A stretch of DNA of 33,321 nucleotides from Gnetum montanum. Lineage: Eukaryota > Streptophyta > Gnetopsida > Gnetales > Gnetaceae. Both the position numbers and the translations under genes were made by a program. This document shows positions 22,697 to 32,584 of this stretch, piece by piece. Below the pieces are notes generated by a model. The model worked only from the letters and a program-made list of their open reading frames with translations, did not search any database and was not told where the DNA came from. How positions within the stretch are numbered: position 1 is the stretch's first letter; every line of letters starts with the position of its first letter. The stretch spans positions 74,404-107,724 of the forward strand of contig MNCI01005576.1 of the NCBI GenBank assembly GCA_015680685.1, read 5' to 3'.

Positions 22697-23560
22697 TGAT
22701 GAATCATGGTTTGCTAGGCCTCAATATCGGGTCCTCAATATCGGGTACGCGATATCACAGCCTAGATAACAATATCAGATACATGATATTGTGATTCATG
22801 TGTAAGCTTATAAATACACATTTGAGTGCACAGGAAGAGAGAAAAGTTGATAAGTCTTAGAGTAGAGTCTTTTTGTCAGTTTTAGGTAAATTTCAATTCT
22901 TTTCCCAGTGCATGCCCACAGTGTGATGATTGTAATTTTATGGAACCTTTATTCGAGTGTGACGTACTTGGACATGCACATGACTGGCAATAAATATCAA
23001 GATTACTCCATCATTGAAACATTTACTTAGCCTTAATTACTTTAATTGTCAATTATTTATTATTGTCTTTTTAGTTTATATTTCCTTTACTGTCATTTAC
23101 TATTCCTATTGTTAAATGTGGAATGAGTACGACTTAATCACAAATATTTAAGTGTAACTACTTGGTAACCTAGTAGCGTATCTAGGAGTGCTTAAGTAAT
23201 GTGCACTTGGTAATCCTAGAAGTAGTACACAAGGTCCAAGATGCATACGGATGATTAAGGACAGATGCTCATCATACTTAGGATAACTTAGATTTTTTTT
23301 CATATTGCGTATTAGCGTAATCAAGATTATTTCTCATTGTCTCTAGGAGTAGCTTAGGGATAGAAACCACATCATACACCTTACTTTGGACTAAACCATA
23401 CGTGACAAAGCAAATACTAGTCCAAGTGGAAAGACAACAAACTGCGATCAACGTGTAACTATTTAGATACCACAACTACTCCGTTTACGGAGTTCAATTG
23501 GATCATGCGTGAATGCTCGTATTCGTATGGTTGAGTGTAGGGGTACCTAGCCACTCATCA
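22697..23560 (+). mobile_element. Solo LTR, plus orientation
   Basis: It starts TGATGAATCATGG and ends CCACTCATCA, the inverse of the neighbouring LTRs, with a perfect 5-bp target duplication GGGGT (22692-22696 and 23561-23565). The promoter half has ATATCGGG and GATATCAC motifs followed by TATAAATA at 22809-22816. There is no interior or second LTR, so it arose by LTR-LTR recombination. Copy A has the empty site near 2690. Confidence 0.9.
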
Positions 23561-23565
23561 GGGGT

Positions 23566-24035
23566 TGATTAAGGGACTCGTGATTTCCTTACCTTCACCC
23601 CTAAATCTAATTTCTTAAATTGGATACTTTTGAGTACATTTGATTTTTGTCATTAAAAATTTCCAACATCATACTCCATCTTTTGATGGATTCTAGGTTT
23701 AAGGACTAGAACCAACTTTACACTTCCTTGATGAGTGTCTTAGGAGATAATTTTAGCTTTTGCCATTTATTTTCTACATTTTGCAAAACACAAGCATCAT
23801 GAATGGCTTGTAAAATGGTGTTGTGGATCAACATTACAACCTTCCTTGAACCTATGAATGTTATTCATGTTTAGTCATTTGATTCAACTATTCCTCTAAT
23901 GCCTAGTAGGAATGTAGACCACCTTTCTAATGTTAATTATACTGGAAGTAGCAAGCAATAATTCATCATAATTGTCTCTATTCTCATGGTCTTTCTTATG
24001 ATCGTGCCCTCTTCTCTGATGCCTACTATTTTCTA
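23566..24035 (-). pseudogene. Host gag fragment, capsid region
   Basis: It aligns with about 2700-3150 of copy A (ATTAAGGGACT.GTGATTT, TCCTTGATGAGT, CTACATTTTGCAA, GCAAGCAA). On the minus strand it encodes the LDMNN...KFKGG and LQAF segment of gag in decayed form. Homology ends near 24035, where LINE-like sequence begins. Confidence 0.7.
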
Positions 24036-24049
24036 ACCTTCAAAGCCTA

Positions 24050-24560
24050 AAGTCCTAAATCCTTACATTTGTTTTTGAAAGCATATAAAGCCTTGAAACC
24101 TTATGCTATTTTTCCTTTGATGCACTTCCCCCACAAGTAATTGTCCATATAAATGAGACCCAAATATTTAAAAGAATACACTATTTAAAAGCTCCAAGTC
24201 ATATGTTTGATTTTAGTGGGTAATGTTGAGTTATAAGGTTCTAATTGGACTATATTACAATTATTTCAGGTTTCAGCACCCAAAAGAATTTACTATTTGC
24301 ACATTGATACCTCCAAAATGGAAGTTATAATAGGCATTTTTTGTATTTCAAATCATCAATATGGTTTTATCTACATTCACTTCAAGACCAAATGAAAGAT
24401 GATCAAATGAAAGATCATAATTTTTGAAAATATGCAACATATATTGCATACCTTTTACAATAGTAGAGATTATTGCAACTTTAACTATATATAAAAGAAG
24501 ATTCATTGCTTGGATTTCAATTTTAATAATATGACTATAATAAAACATTTCCATTTGCAA
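24050..24560 (-). pseudogene. LINE reverse-transcriptase fragment (second lineage)
   Basis: Minus-strand translation gives SFGLEVNVDKTILMI (24348-24400), then FHFGGINVQIVNSF, then in another frame YSFKYLGLIYMDNYLWGKC and FKALYAFKNKCKDLGL (about 24070-24180). This is the order of the LINE RT segment after the YADD box (gl.vN..Kt..m, f.y.G..i..v..FkYLG). The sequence is AT-rich and unlike the L1-type element at 7729, so it is a different family. It is a short dead remnant with frameshifts. Confidence 0.6.
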
Positions 24561-24607
24561 AGTTGCTTTACAACACTATGCCACTATGCATTGTACTCTT
24601 TAGAATA

Positions 24608-24810
24608 TTGGGATTAGGTTTGGTGGGAAAAATACCAATTCAATGTCAAGAAAGTTGCTAGATCTGTTGGAAGAAGCACAAAATTTCATGGCAGCACTTG
24701 TTAAAAAACCCATTCAAAAACTTACTCGTGATTCATCCTGACCCATGAGTGCTTGCTAGTACTTTGTATATTGATATAATCTTGTATTTGATTCCTCGTC
24801 ATTGTTGTTT
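24608..24810 (+). repeat. Fossil copy of the RLP 5' flank (1)
   Basis: It aligns with 27058-27345: GGTGGGAAAAATACCAA, TGTTGGAAGAA, GCACTTGTTAAAAAACC, TTACTCGTGATTCAT and TATTGATATAATCT all occur in the same order. No RLP coding sequence follows it. Confidence 0.7.
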
Positions 24811-24939
24811 GTTATAATGAGTGCTTGCTAGCTAACCTGGACCATTGTGGGCCATGCAAGTTTGCTTTTATCATTTTTATTTTAAATTTTTTTGTTAACA
24901 TAGCCTACATTTTAAGCCTTTCTAAGAAGAGGGTGTGAG

Positions 24940-25555
24940 AATTTTCAAAGATAGCCAAATAAGCCGCAATGTAGAATTCTTGGTAGAACTTGTCTATTAA
25001 AAAATTATATTTTGTAAGCAAAATCCACCCACGACATTGAGTACCATTTTGCTGTTTCTTCCACTCCACACCTCACATGTTATTGACTTGTAGTCAACTT
25101 TAAAGTCTTCATGTGTTATGATGACGTTGCTATTCTAGTGCAGTTGATTCTTAGAACCATAGTAGTCGTATTGCTTTCATGTTCTTAGAAGAACAGTCAT
25201 ATTGTTGTCCTGTTCTTTCCATTTTAATGAAGGATGATGTTTGAACTTAAAATTGCATTTAGATTTGTGATGGTTGGATCATTAAATTTCCAAATGGGTA
25301 TGGGACGGATTGCATCATCCACAATATTATGATGAGAGAAAAGGAAATCAGATGCTTACCATGACCCATTTTCTTGTTATTCTTATATCATGAGGTTTGG
25401 TTATTGAAAGAAAAATGTGGAAATCAAAGAATGTGGGAAAGAAATTTAAGAAAAGTATATATATATAAAAGATATATATGGTATTAAAACTTTCATGTAC
25501 AAATTCTATTTTCACCCAAATTTATATGTACTATGTTTTAAGCCATTTCAATTGA
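24940..25555. repeat. Local dispersed repeat, copy E
   Basis: GAATTCTTGGTAGAACTTGT near 24975 matches 31372 in copy D. 25300-25530 (CACAATATTATGATGAGAGA, TGTACAAATTCTATTTTCA) matches copies A and D. It is partial and diverged. An (AT)n run lies near 25452. Confidence 0.6.
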
Positions 25556-25700
25556 ATGTGGAAATTACAAATCGAAGAGAATGAATCAAGTTAAGATAGG
25601 TTCTTACCTAGAAGAAGCTAGGAATTTCATACTTACATAGCCCTACATTTGTTATAAAACCTTATTAATGAATGCATTCCTGTTAATGTGTGCCATTTCA
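25556..25700 (+). repeat. Fossil copy of the RLP 5' flank (2)
   Basis: A weaker match to 27057-27240: GTGGAAATTACAAATCGAAG, AATCAAGTTAAG, TAGGAATTTC and TTGTTATAAAACCT occur in the same order. It ends before the TATA-like part. Confidence 0.4.
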
Positions 25701-26703
25701 TCCTTACCACTATTGTTATCTAGTTAATTTAAAATGTTTAACATTTCACTTGCTAGAAGAGTCATGGTCTTAACATCTCTTTAATTACTTTATTTATCAC
25801 ACATGACTTTTAATGGCATCATTATCTTTATTGTTATCCTATCAACATAGGGTCAATTATTTAATATAGAAAAATTAGGATTAGAAAATTCTTTATTCCA
25901 ATTGCCTTATACCTTGCTCTAGTTTTAACTTTGTTCTATATTACTTCATATATTATGTTATATTCAATTTGATCATTATCATCTTTACCATTATCTTATC
26001 TTTATGCCCTATGCCATGTTCAAATTTCAACCATATTTCTTTCTATATCACATCATATTCAATTTCATCATCATCTTTACTATTATCTTATGAATATAAA
26101 GTCAATTATTATTATAGTTGGGCATCTAATTAACTTAAGAAAAGTAAGTCATTAGACAAAGCTTCTATACTATAGTAATTTTGGCATTGGTAGTTTTCCA
26201 AATGGAGCACCAATAGCATGTGTTTTCCTCAGTGGTTTCACTGTTAAATGTAATTTCTTGAGGTATCAAGATCACTTTAAAGTTTGATTGTTAACGAAGT
26301 GCTGAATTTTACAAGCAGTTTTCTCTACAAGCACATCATGGCAGTTGAAGACTTTAACCAAAGCAATTAAGACTTTAACGTTTTCTCTGTTCTAAGACTG
26401 AAAGACTTTTTGACCAATATACTCCACTACTGCTCCATCCCCCACGGCAAATATGAACCTCAAAAATTTTCCAAACCAAATCTCAAACTTTAATTTAGAA
26501 TGGATAATTTATCCTTTTCAGCTTCATCACTTCCACTGTATATGGCTACACCAGACTTCCTACGGCAAATCAGATATGGCAATGGCATTAACATTCATCA
26601 TAAAGTCTTGTTCAAAAGTTAGTTGAAGAAAATGCATGGCAGCATGGGTGCATGAAACTCCTAGGAATTTGCTTAATACAATAAATTGTGAGTGGGTGTG
26701 GAA
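25701..26703. other. AT-rich stretch, no gene recognised
   Basis: Coding signals are absent. A diverged direct repeat of about 100 bp is visible (near 25950 and 26047: ATTCAATTT.ATCAT, CATTATCTTAT-type). ATGGCAATGGCATTAAC at 26576 resembles the RLP start (ATGGCAATGGCCCTGAG) but stops soon after, and may be a relic of another copy. Confidence 0.4.
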
Positions 26704-26996
26704 AAGACAAGTATAGCAACACCGTGTGGGGTATACTATCCTTCATTTTCATAATAATTTGCTTGAAAATCTTTTGGCATCGTTTGCAATCCAGCGTAAA
26801 AGACAAGTATAGGAACGCCGTGTGGGATATACTATCCTTCATTTTCAAAATAATTTGCTTGAAAATCTTTTGGCATCGCTTGCAATCCAGCGTGTAAGAC
26901 AAGTATAGGAACGCCGTGCCGTGTGGGGTATACTATCCTTCATTTTCATAATAATTTGTTTGAAAATCTTTTGGCATCGCTTGCAATCCAGCGTAT
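26704..26996. repeat. Three tandem 96-bp repeats upstream of the RLP gene
   Basis: Units start at 26704, 26800 and 26896 with AAGACAAGTATAG and end with GCAATCCAGCGT. The third unit carries an extra GCCGT. They are nearly identical and lie about 380-670 bp before the ATG. The minus-strand ORF across them is a by-product. Confidence 0.95.
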
Positions 26997-27056
26997 GTGA
27001 ACGCCTTGAGGGTTCTAGAAACTTGAATGAAGTTGCTTAACCAAATCGATTGGGAT

Positions 27057-27332
27057 CGGGGGTGGAAATTGCCAACGCAACACCAGAAATCAAGTCAAGT
27101 CAAGTTCCTTTTCGATCTCTTGGAAGAATCAGGAATTTCTTGCGTATATTCGGGGGTGGAAATTGCCAATGCAATACCAGAAATCAAGTTTCCTTTCTTG
27201 GGTATATGGCCTCGCACTTGTTATAAAACCTCGTTCATGAAGTTACTCGTGATTCATGAATCAGGGATCTGGGTCTGCGTATTGATATAATCTGTATTTG
27301 GTACTGCATATTGATATAATCTGTAGTTGTTT
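27057..27332 (+). promoter_or_regulatory. RLP proximal promoter with two further direct repeats
   Basis: A 45-bp block (27057-27101) recurs at 27151-27195 (GGGGGTGGAAATTGCCAA). A 29-bp unit TATTGATATAATCTGTA recurs at 27276-27304 and 27305-27332. The second ATATAATC, about 60 bp before the ATG, is a plausible TATA-type element. Direct evidence of transcription is lacking. Confidence 0.5.
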
Positions 27333-27375
27333 CCCCTTTTTCGTTGTATGTTTCTCGAATTCCGAGTAGTGAACC

Positions 27376-29424
27376 ATGGCAATGGCCCTGAGTCTGAGTT
27401 TGGTTTTGTCATTGGCCACAACTCTCACACTGGCTTTTCTGTACACTGCTGCGTGTTTGCCTGTGTCAAGTGCTCTTCCTTCCCGGCATTCTGCTCATTT
27501 TCCTGCTGCAGCGTTTGACGTAGAAATTGAAGCCTTGCTGAAGGTCAAGGAAGGATTCACGTATATTCCTCAAAACCTGCTTAGCAATTGGAGCCGCGCC
27601 AATTCTGGCAGACTCTGTAATGACTGGTACGGAGTCACTTGCGCAGGCACCAACGTGAGGAGTCGGAGAGTGGTATCGCTTGAACTCAGTTCTGTAGCAA
27701 ACGAGGGTTTCATTTCGCCGTTCGTGGGCAATCTCACCTATCTAACTTCATTGGATTTGTCTTGGAATAATCTTAATGGCACCATTCCCACAGAGATGAC
27801 TCGCCTAACGCGGCTGCTAAAGTTAGATCTTGCTTTTAACTCCTTAAAAGGTTGATTTCTTTTTCCCCGTTACCTTTAATCCGTGGTTTGTATTCTCATT
27901 TTCTATTTTCATGGATACATTGTACAACTGAGAGATATTATTATTCTTCTTCTTTGTTGGATTGCAGGTTCCATACCTCTAGAGATTGGTCACATGCAGC
28001 ACCTACAAATGCTGAGTCTCTCTCAAAACCACCCACAAATGCTGAGTCTCTCTCAAAACCAATTGCTTTCTGGCAAGATCCCTTTCTCCATATCCAATCT
28101 TTCAGCTTTGCGTAGCTTAGATTTTAGTGGGAATGAACTTTCTGGCGAGATCCCTTTCTCCATATCCAATCTTTCAGCTTTGTGCAGCTTAGATTTAAGT
28201 GAGAATAAACTTTCTGGCTTGATCCCTTTCTCCATATCCAATCTTTCAGCTTTGCGTAGCTTAGATTTAAGTGGGAATGAACTTTCTGGCGAGATCCCTT
28301 TCTCCATATCCAATCTTTCAGCTTTGCGTAGCTTAGATTTAAGTGGGAATGAACTTTCTGGCGAGATCCCTTTCTCCATATCCAATCTTTCAGCTTTGCG
28401 TAGCTTAGATTTAAGTTGGAATGAACTTTCTGGCGAGATCCCTTTCTCCATATCCAATCTTTCAGCTTTGCGTAGCTTAGATTTAAGTTGGAATGAACTT
28501 TCTGGCAAGATCCCTTTCTCCATATCCAATCTTTCAGCTTTGCGTAGCTTAGATTTAACTTGGAATGAACTTTCTGGCGAGATCCCTTTCTCCATATCCA
28601 ATCTTTCAGCTTTGCGTAGCTTAGATTTAAGTTGGAATGAACTTTCTGGTGCAATTCCCACCAGAATTGGTGAATTGAAGCATCTGCATGAACTCCGGTT
28701 ACAGGATAACGAATTCCATGGACCCGTTCCCTTGTCATTAATTAACTGTTCATTACTTGAGGAGCTGGACCTCAGCGAAAATGCATTGAATGGCTCTGTG
28801 CCGGCATGGCTGTCAAGTCTCACTCAACTCCAACAATTATATCTTGGAGACAGTGAATATGGAGAATCCGGATTTAGTAGGCTGGAGGGACCCATACCTT
28901 GGCAATGGGGAAACTTGTCAAAGCTTACTGAGCTGGACGTGGCAGGAAATCAGATACGTGGCTGCATTCCATCCGAATTCGGCAATTTGAAGCGGACAAT
29001 GGAACGGCGTAGGTCATGCAGTTTTCCACAGCAGTTGGGGAACTTGTCACAGTTGGAAGTGCTGCGCTTAAAAGGTGGAATAGTTTCAGGAGCTATTATA
29101 CCTCCCCAAATCAAAAGCCTCAACAATCTATATTATCTTGTGCTAGATGGAAGTAATCTTAGGGAAACACTGCTGGAAGAGCTGTGCGGGATGACAGGGC
29201 TGCGTCACCTCTTTTTGATTGGCAAATTTGAGGGCCACATACCCAAATGCTTTGCAGGCATGCAGAATCTGTCGTCATGCAGAATCTGTCGTCACTGGTC
29301 TTGGTGGGAGATGGTTTGCGAGGAGAAATCCCCATTAATATTTGGAGGCTTCCAAATCTTGAAGCTTTGCAAATATCAGCGGCAAACACAACGGGAGTGT
29401 TACCCACAGAGATGTGTCGTATGA
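27376..29424 (+). CDS. LRR receptor-like protein (RLP), open N-terminal part
   Basis: Exon 1 is 27376-27850 and the GT-AG intron is 27851-27967 (AAAAG/GTTGAT, GGATTGCAG/GTTCC). Exon 2 starts at 27968, and the split Gly codon restores frame (SLKGSIPLEIG). The ATG is in ACCATGG context. Residues 1-33 are a signal peptide. Residues about 48-90 form LRRNT_2 (ALLKVKEGF, LLSNWS, CNDWYGVTC). LRRs follow, including eight near-identical units at about 192-383. A 17-bp duplication at 29259-29292 shifts the frame near residue 595, and a 48-residue unrelated tail ends at 29424. The result is 643 residues with no membrane segment. RLPs act at the plasma membrane in ligand perception together with receptor kinases. 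This product would be secreted at best. Confidence 0.85.
28005..28064 (+). repeat. 30-bp in-frame tandem duplication in the RLP
   Basis: ACAAATGCTGAGTCTCTCTC occurs at 28005 and again at 28035. It duplicates ten residues (QMLSLSQN) within one LRR and so disturbs its spacing. Confidence 0.95.
28066..28641 (+). repeat. Eight tandem 72-bp LRR units
   Basis: Units start at 28066, 28138, 28210, 28282, 28354, 28426, 28498 and 28570. Each is exactly 72 bp and encodes one 24-residue LRR (IPFSISNLSALRSLDLS.N, ELSGE). They differ by only a few bases. A ninth, diverged unit (AIPTRIGELKHLHELRLQDN) follows at 28642. The long minus-strand ORFs here are shadows of the repeat. Confidence 0.97.
29259..29292 (+). 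repeat. 17-bp tandem duplication causing a frameshift
   Basis: CATGCAGAATCTGTCGT occurs at 29259-29275 and again at 29276-29292. Before it the LRR frame reads FAGMQNLSS, and after the second copy the LRR continues (LVLVGDGLRGEIP) only in another frame. Confidence 0.95.
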
Positions 29425-30851
29425 GGACTTTGTTGATGTTGAAAGTGAATGCTCATCTCAGAGGCCACATTCCGGATTGCATTGGGAACATGAAAGAGTT
29501 AGGTTTTGTGGATTTGGCTGGCAGTGGATTAAATGGTTCAATTCCAAGAGGAATTGGGTTGCTCAACCAATTGCGATATTTAGATGTCTCGGGAAACAGA
29601 CTGTCTGGAAAACTTCCCCAAAGTTTAAGCGGTTGCAGTCAACTGCTACATTTAGATGTGTCCCAAAATAGGCTATCCGGAAAGCTTCCCCTGAATTTGA
29701 GCAGTTGCGACCAGCTGGATACCTTGATAATTTCGGGTAATAGTTTCAGCGGAGAGGTATCTGTGATTTTTCCATCTTCTTTAAGGATTTTGTCTGCATA
29801 TTCTAATGCATTTTCGGGCTCGCTGTCCAAATCCTTTGCTGGTTGCAAGCAACTGATGTGGCTGGATTTCAGAAAAAACAGGTTAACTGGTCTCCTTCCA
29901 GAATATTTAAGAGATATGGTAATGCTCAGGACCTTGAATCTAGGTTCAAATCAATTAGAAGGAGAGATCCCAGAATGCATGGTGAATTTGTCTAAGTTTC
30001 AAGTCCTCGATTTGTCCAGCAACCGTTTTCATGGCCGTATTCCGTTGCATCTGGAAAAGCTGAAAGGATTCGGCAACGTGTGGACCAGACCTTTTGTATC
30101 AAAAGAGGAGGACTTTCCTTTAGGCTTATCACTCAATCCTCCACGCGAAATGCTTTTGAGGGAAACACTTTATCCTGCAAATGTGAAAATGCTTTTCAAG
30201 GAAACACTCCATCCTTCAAGTGTGAAAATGCTTTTGAGGGAAACACTCCTTCCTTCAAGTGTGAAAATGCTTTTTAGGCAAAAGGGGCTAGAACTTATGA
30301 ATCAATACATGATATCATACAACAATTTGATAGACCTGTCATGTAATAATCTCACGGGCAAGATTCCAAAAAGCATTGGTGAACTGGGTAAATTAAGGCT
30401 GCTTAACTTATCTCACAACATGTTAAGTGGCCATATACCAAATAGCATAGGAAAATTGGTAACAGTAGAACAAATTGATTTGAATTCAAATAGATTGACT
30501 GGTGCAATTCCTCAGCAGCTAAGTTCCATAGCATCTTTGGAGGTCTTCAATGTTTCAAATAATCACCTTTGTGGTAAAATCCCTTGGTCTACCCAATTTA
30601 CTACATTTGATGATAGTGCATTTGCTGAAAATGATTGTTTATGTAGAGTTTTTCCTCATAATGATTGTCAAATAGCTGGAGGAAAGCAAAGTATACAACC
30701 TAGTAATTCAAAGGATTGGTGGGATTGGGTAGAAGATCATGTATCATTGATAGCATTTGGATTAAGTTTTGGTTTATCCTATGGAACAACCATAGCATTG
30801 TATTGTCATTGGGATGCTTTTCCTCGCTACTGTGCTACTTATTGCTTTTAG
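29276..30851 (+). pseudogene. RLP C-terminal half, out of frame
   Basis: This continues the LRR domain in a second frame (open from about 29247). About ten more LRRs (GLNGSIPRGIG, RLSGKLPQSL, QLEGEIPECM, RFHGRIPLHL) are followed by a loop-out island (about 30070-30310) with a 39-bp repeat. Four LRRs come next (LIDLSCNNLTGKIP, LLNLSHNMLSGHIP, QIDLNSNRLTGAIP, FNVSNNHLCGKIP), then the RLP cap STQFTTFDDSAF...C..C. The sequence DWVEDHVSLIAFGLSFGLSY starts the membrane segment, and a short basic/aromatic tail ends at 30851. There is no kinase domain, which marks the gene as an RLP and not a receptor kinase. With one 17-bp copy discounted the gene would have about 1113 codons. Confidence 0.85.
30148..30279 (+). 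repeat. 39-bp repeats in the RLP island region
   Basis: Three full units start at 30148, 30187 and 30226, and a partial fourth starts at 30265. Each begins AAATGCTTTT and encodes 13 residues (KMLLRETLLPSSV type). They lie in the loop-out between LRR blocks and keep the frame. Confidence 0.93.
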
Positions 30852-30967
30852 ATTATTGTGTTATAGGGGCTCATATTATTTTTGCTCTACTTGTTACTCT
30901 TTGAAGTACGTTCTTCCCAATGTAAAAGCATAATAGTAGATGATAGCATCTATTTCTATAGGCAAGC

Positions 30968-30973
30968 AATAAA
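30968..30973 (+). terminator. Candidate poly(A) signal of the RLP gene
   Basis: AATAAA lies 117 bp after the RLP stop, in an AT-rich stretch. Its position fits a plant 3' UTR. Confidence 0.4.
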
Positions 30974-31359
30974 TGATATTATTTATAGACTGTAGATCTT
31001 AAATAAGCTTATAAAATATAAAAAGTTAAAAATGACTTTGAACATATTGTGTAATGGGTGAAAGAAAATAGGTTCCTTGTGATTTTTCCCCTTGGGCTTG
31101 TTGCAAGCTTTTTTTATCAATACCGTGAGAGTGTTCATTGCAAGTGAATATAGTGTTGACGTCTGATTTAAATGCAAAAAGGTTTTTACAATGTGCTGGT
31201 AAAGAACGGTTCTATTGACATTATTTGGTGCAATTTTCTCAATTTATTTTTCATCTTTGACGTCATCATTGTGTTAAAGTCTAATTGCAATAACCACGTC
31301 CGGCAACGAGGCCTATGTTATTCGTCCCCTTTTTTCTGTACGATCGTTTATAACAGTTG
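30974..31359. other. Intergenic, nothing recognised
   Basis: AT-rich DNA between the RLP 3' end and copy D of the local repeat, with only short ORFs lacking motifs. Confidence 0.4.
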
Positions 31360-32584
31360 CAGCTATGGAGAAATTCTTGGTATAACTTGTTTGGGAAGGA
31401 AATCATATTTTACACACAGATTCCAGAGCCTTCAGCAATTCTACGGTGTTCCTTCTACCATTGTCACGTTATTGAGTTGCACTCAATATGAGGATCATTG
31501 TGCGTTTCTATTTCACTTGCACGACTCTTACCATGGTACTCATATTTGCCATTTGCTCGTAACAATGTTGGTACTTAAAATTCCATGGACTTGTGTGGGG
31601 TGGTCACTAAATTCGTAAATGAAAGTATGACAAAGATGGTGTCCTCCACATGACTATGATGAGAGAAAACCAGATACTTACCATGACCAACTTTTTTTAT
31701 TATTCATATATCATGAGGTTGGTCATTGAAAGCAAAACCAATTCAAAGATGGTGGAGAAGAAATTTTCAAAAAATTAAATAAAACAAGATACATCTAGAA
31801 TTTTAGCTTTGATGTACAAATTCTATTTTCAACTAAATTTATATGTATGATATGTTACACCCTTTCACTATGTTGCTATGGCTCAATATTAGTTGCATTT
31901 TATCTTTAACACACACACCCATTTCATATTTCCTCGTATTTACGTTTATTTTCTCCTATAATGTAAGTAAAATGGTTTTGAGATTGCCAATGGGTTGGGC
32001 TTCTTATCTTGATGTAAATATGAGCATGATGCAGTAGTTTGTCTGTGTGTCTGTATTTATGAATTACCTAAAACAATTTTCTAAGTTTTGATTTTTTCTT
32101 GGAAGTCCAATTGTTGGACGAGGTAACAAGTTTGATGAAAACTAAATTACTTTTGCATCCTCTCTTTCTTTGCCCCTTCCATTTTTTTTGCATCCTTTTG
32201 ATCAAATATTTACTCAAGGTGCCTTTTTACTATTATTTATGTTGAAGATTCATGTTTAGGATAAGGACCATGCCATGTAAAGCTCATGATTTGACATAGC
32301 AAGCTGAAAATTGGGATTTACCCTTCATGTCTAAAGCAACATCATGTTACGAAAATTAATCCTTGAATTATTTCTTTGAGAATAGAGATGATTTCATAAT
32401 TATTTTTTGGATCTCTAGAAAGGCTCAATTCTTTGAGATAATGGCCAAGGAAAATTGTACCCAGAAAAAAAAGAAAGGAAAGATCAATCTCTAAGGACTT
32501 TTTATACAAAGATATAGTAAATTTTTCTTGTTCATACAAAATAATGAAACACTGAGGAAACATTAAGGAAATAATATTAGATAC
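31360..32584. repeat. Local dispersed repeat, copy D
   Basis: The best-preserved partner of copy A: 31490-32584 matches 560-1690 nearly throughout, including the ATTAAGG.AATAAT..TTAGATAC end. It stops abruptly where an LTR begins at 32585. The left part (31372 on) matches copy E. Confidence 0.8.

Noticed and set aside
26612-26902. 96-codon minus-strand ORF with a repeated peptide
   Set aside because: It is produced by the 96-bp tandem repeat (a multiple of three) and has no independent support.
26704-26996. CRISPR-like array
   Set aside because: The units are contiguous near-identical 96-mers without unique spacers, in a plant nuclear context.
28053-28823. Long minus-strand ORFs (204 and 256 codons) opposite the RLP
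   Set aside because: They are antisense shadows of the 72-bp LRR repeat. A multiple-of-three repeat without stops keeps other frames open automatically.
29246-29300. A small intron removing the 17-bp duplication
   Set aside because: Seventeen bases is far below plant intron length and no suitable GT-AG pair spans it in a way that restores the frame.
31172-31618. 148-codon plus-strand ORF downstream of the RLP
   Set aside because: It overlaps copy D of the dispersed repeat, has no motif, and is not open in copy A.
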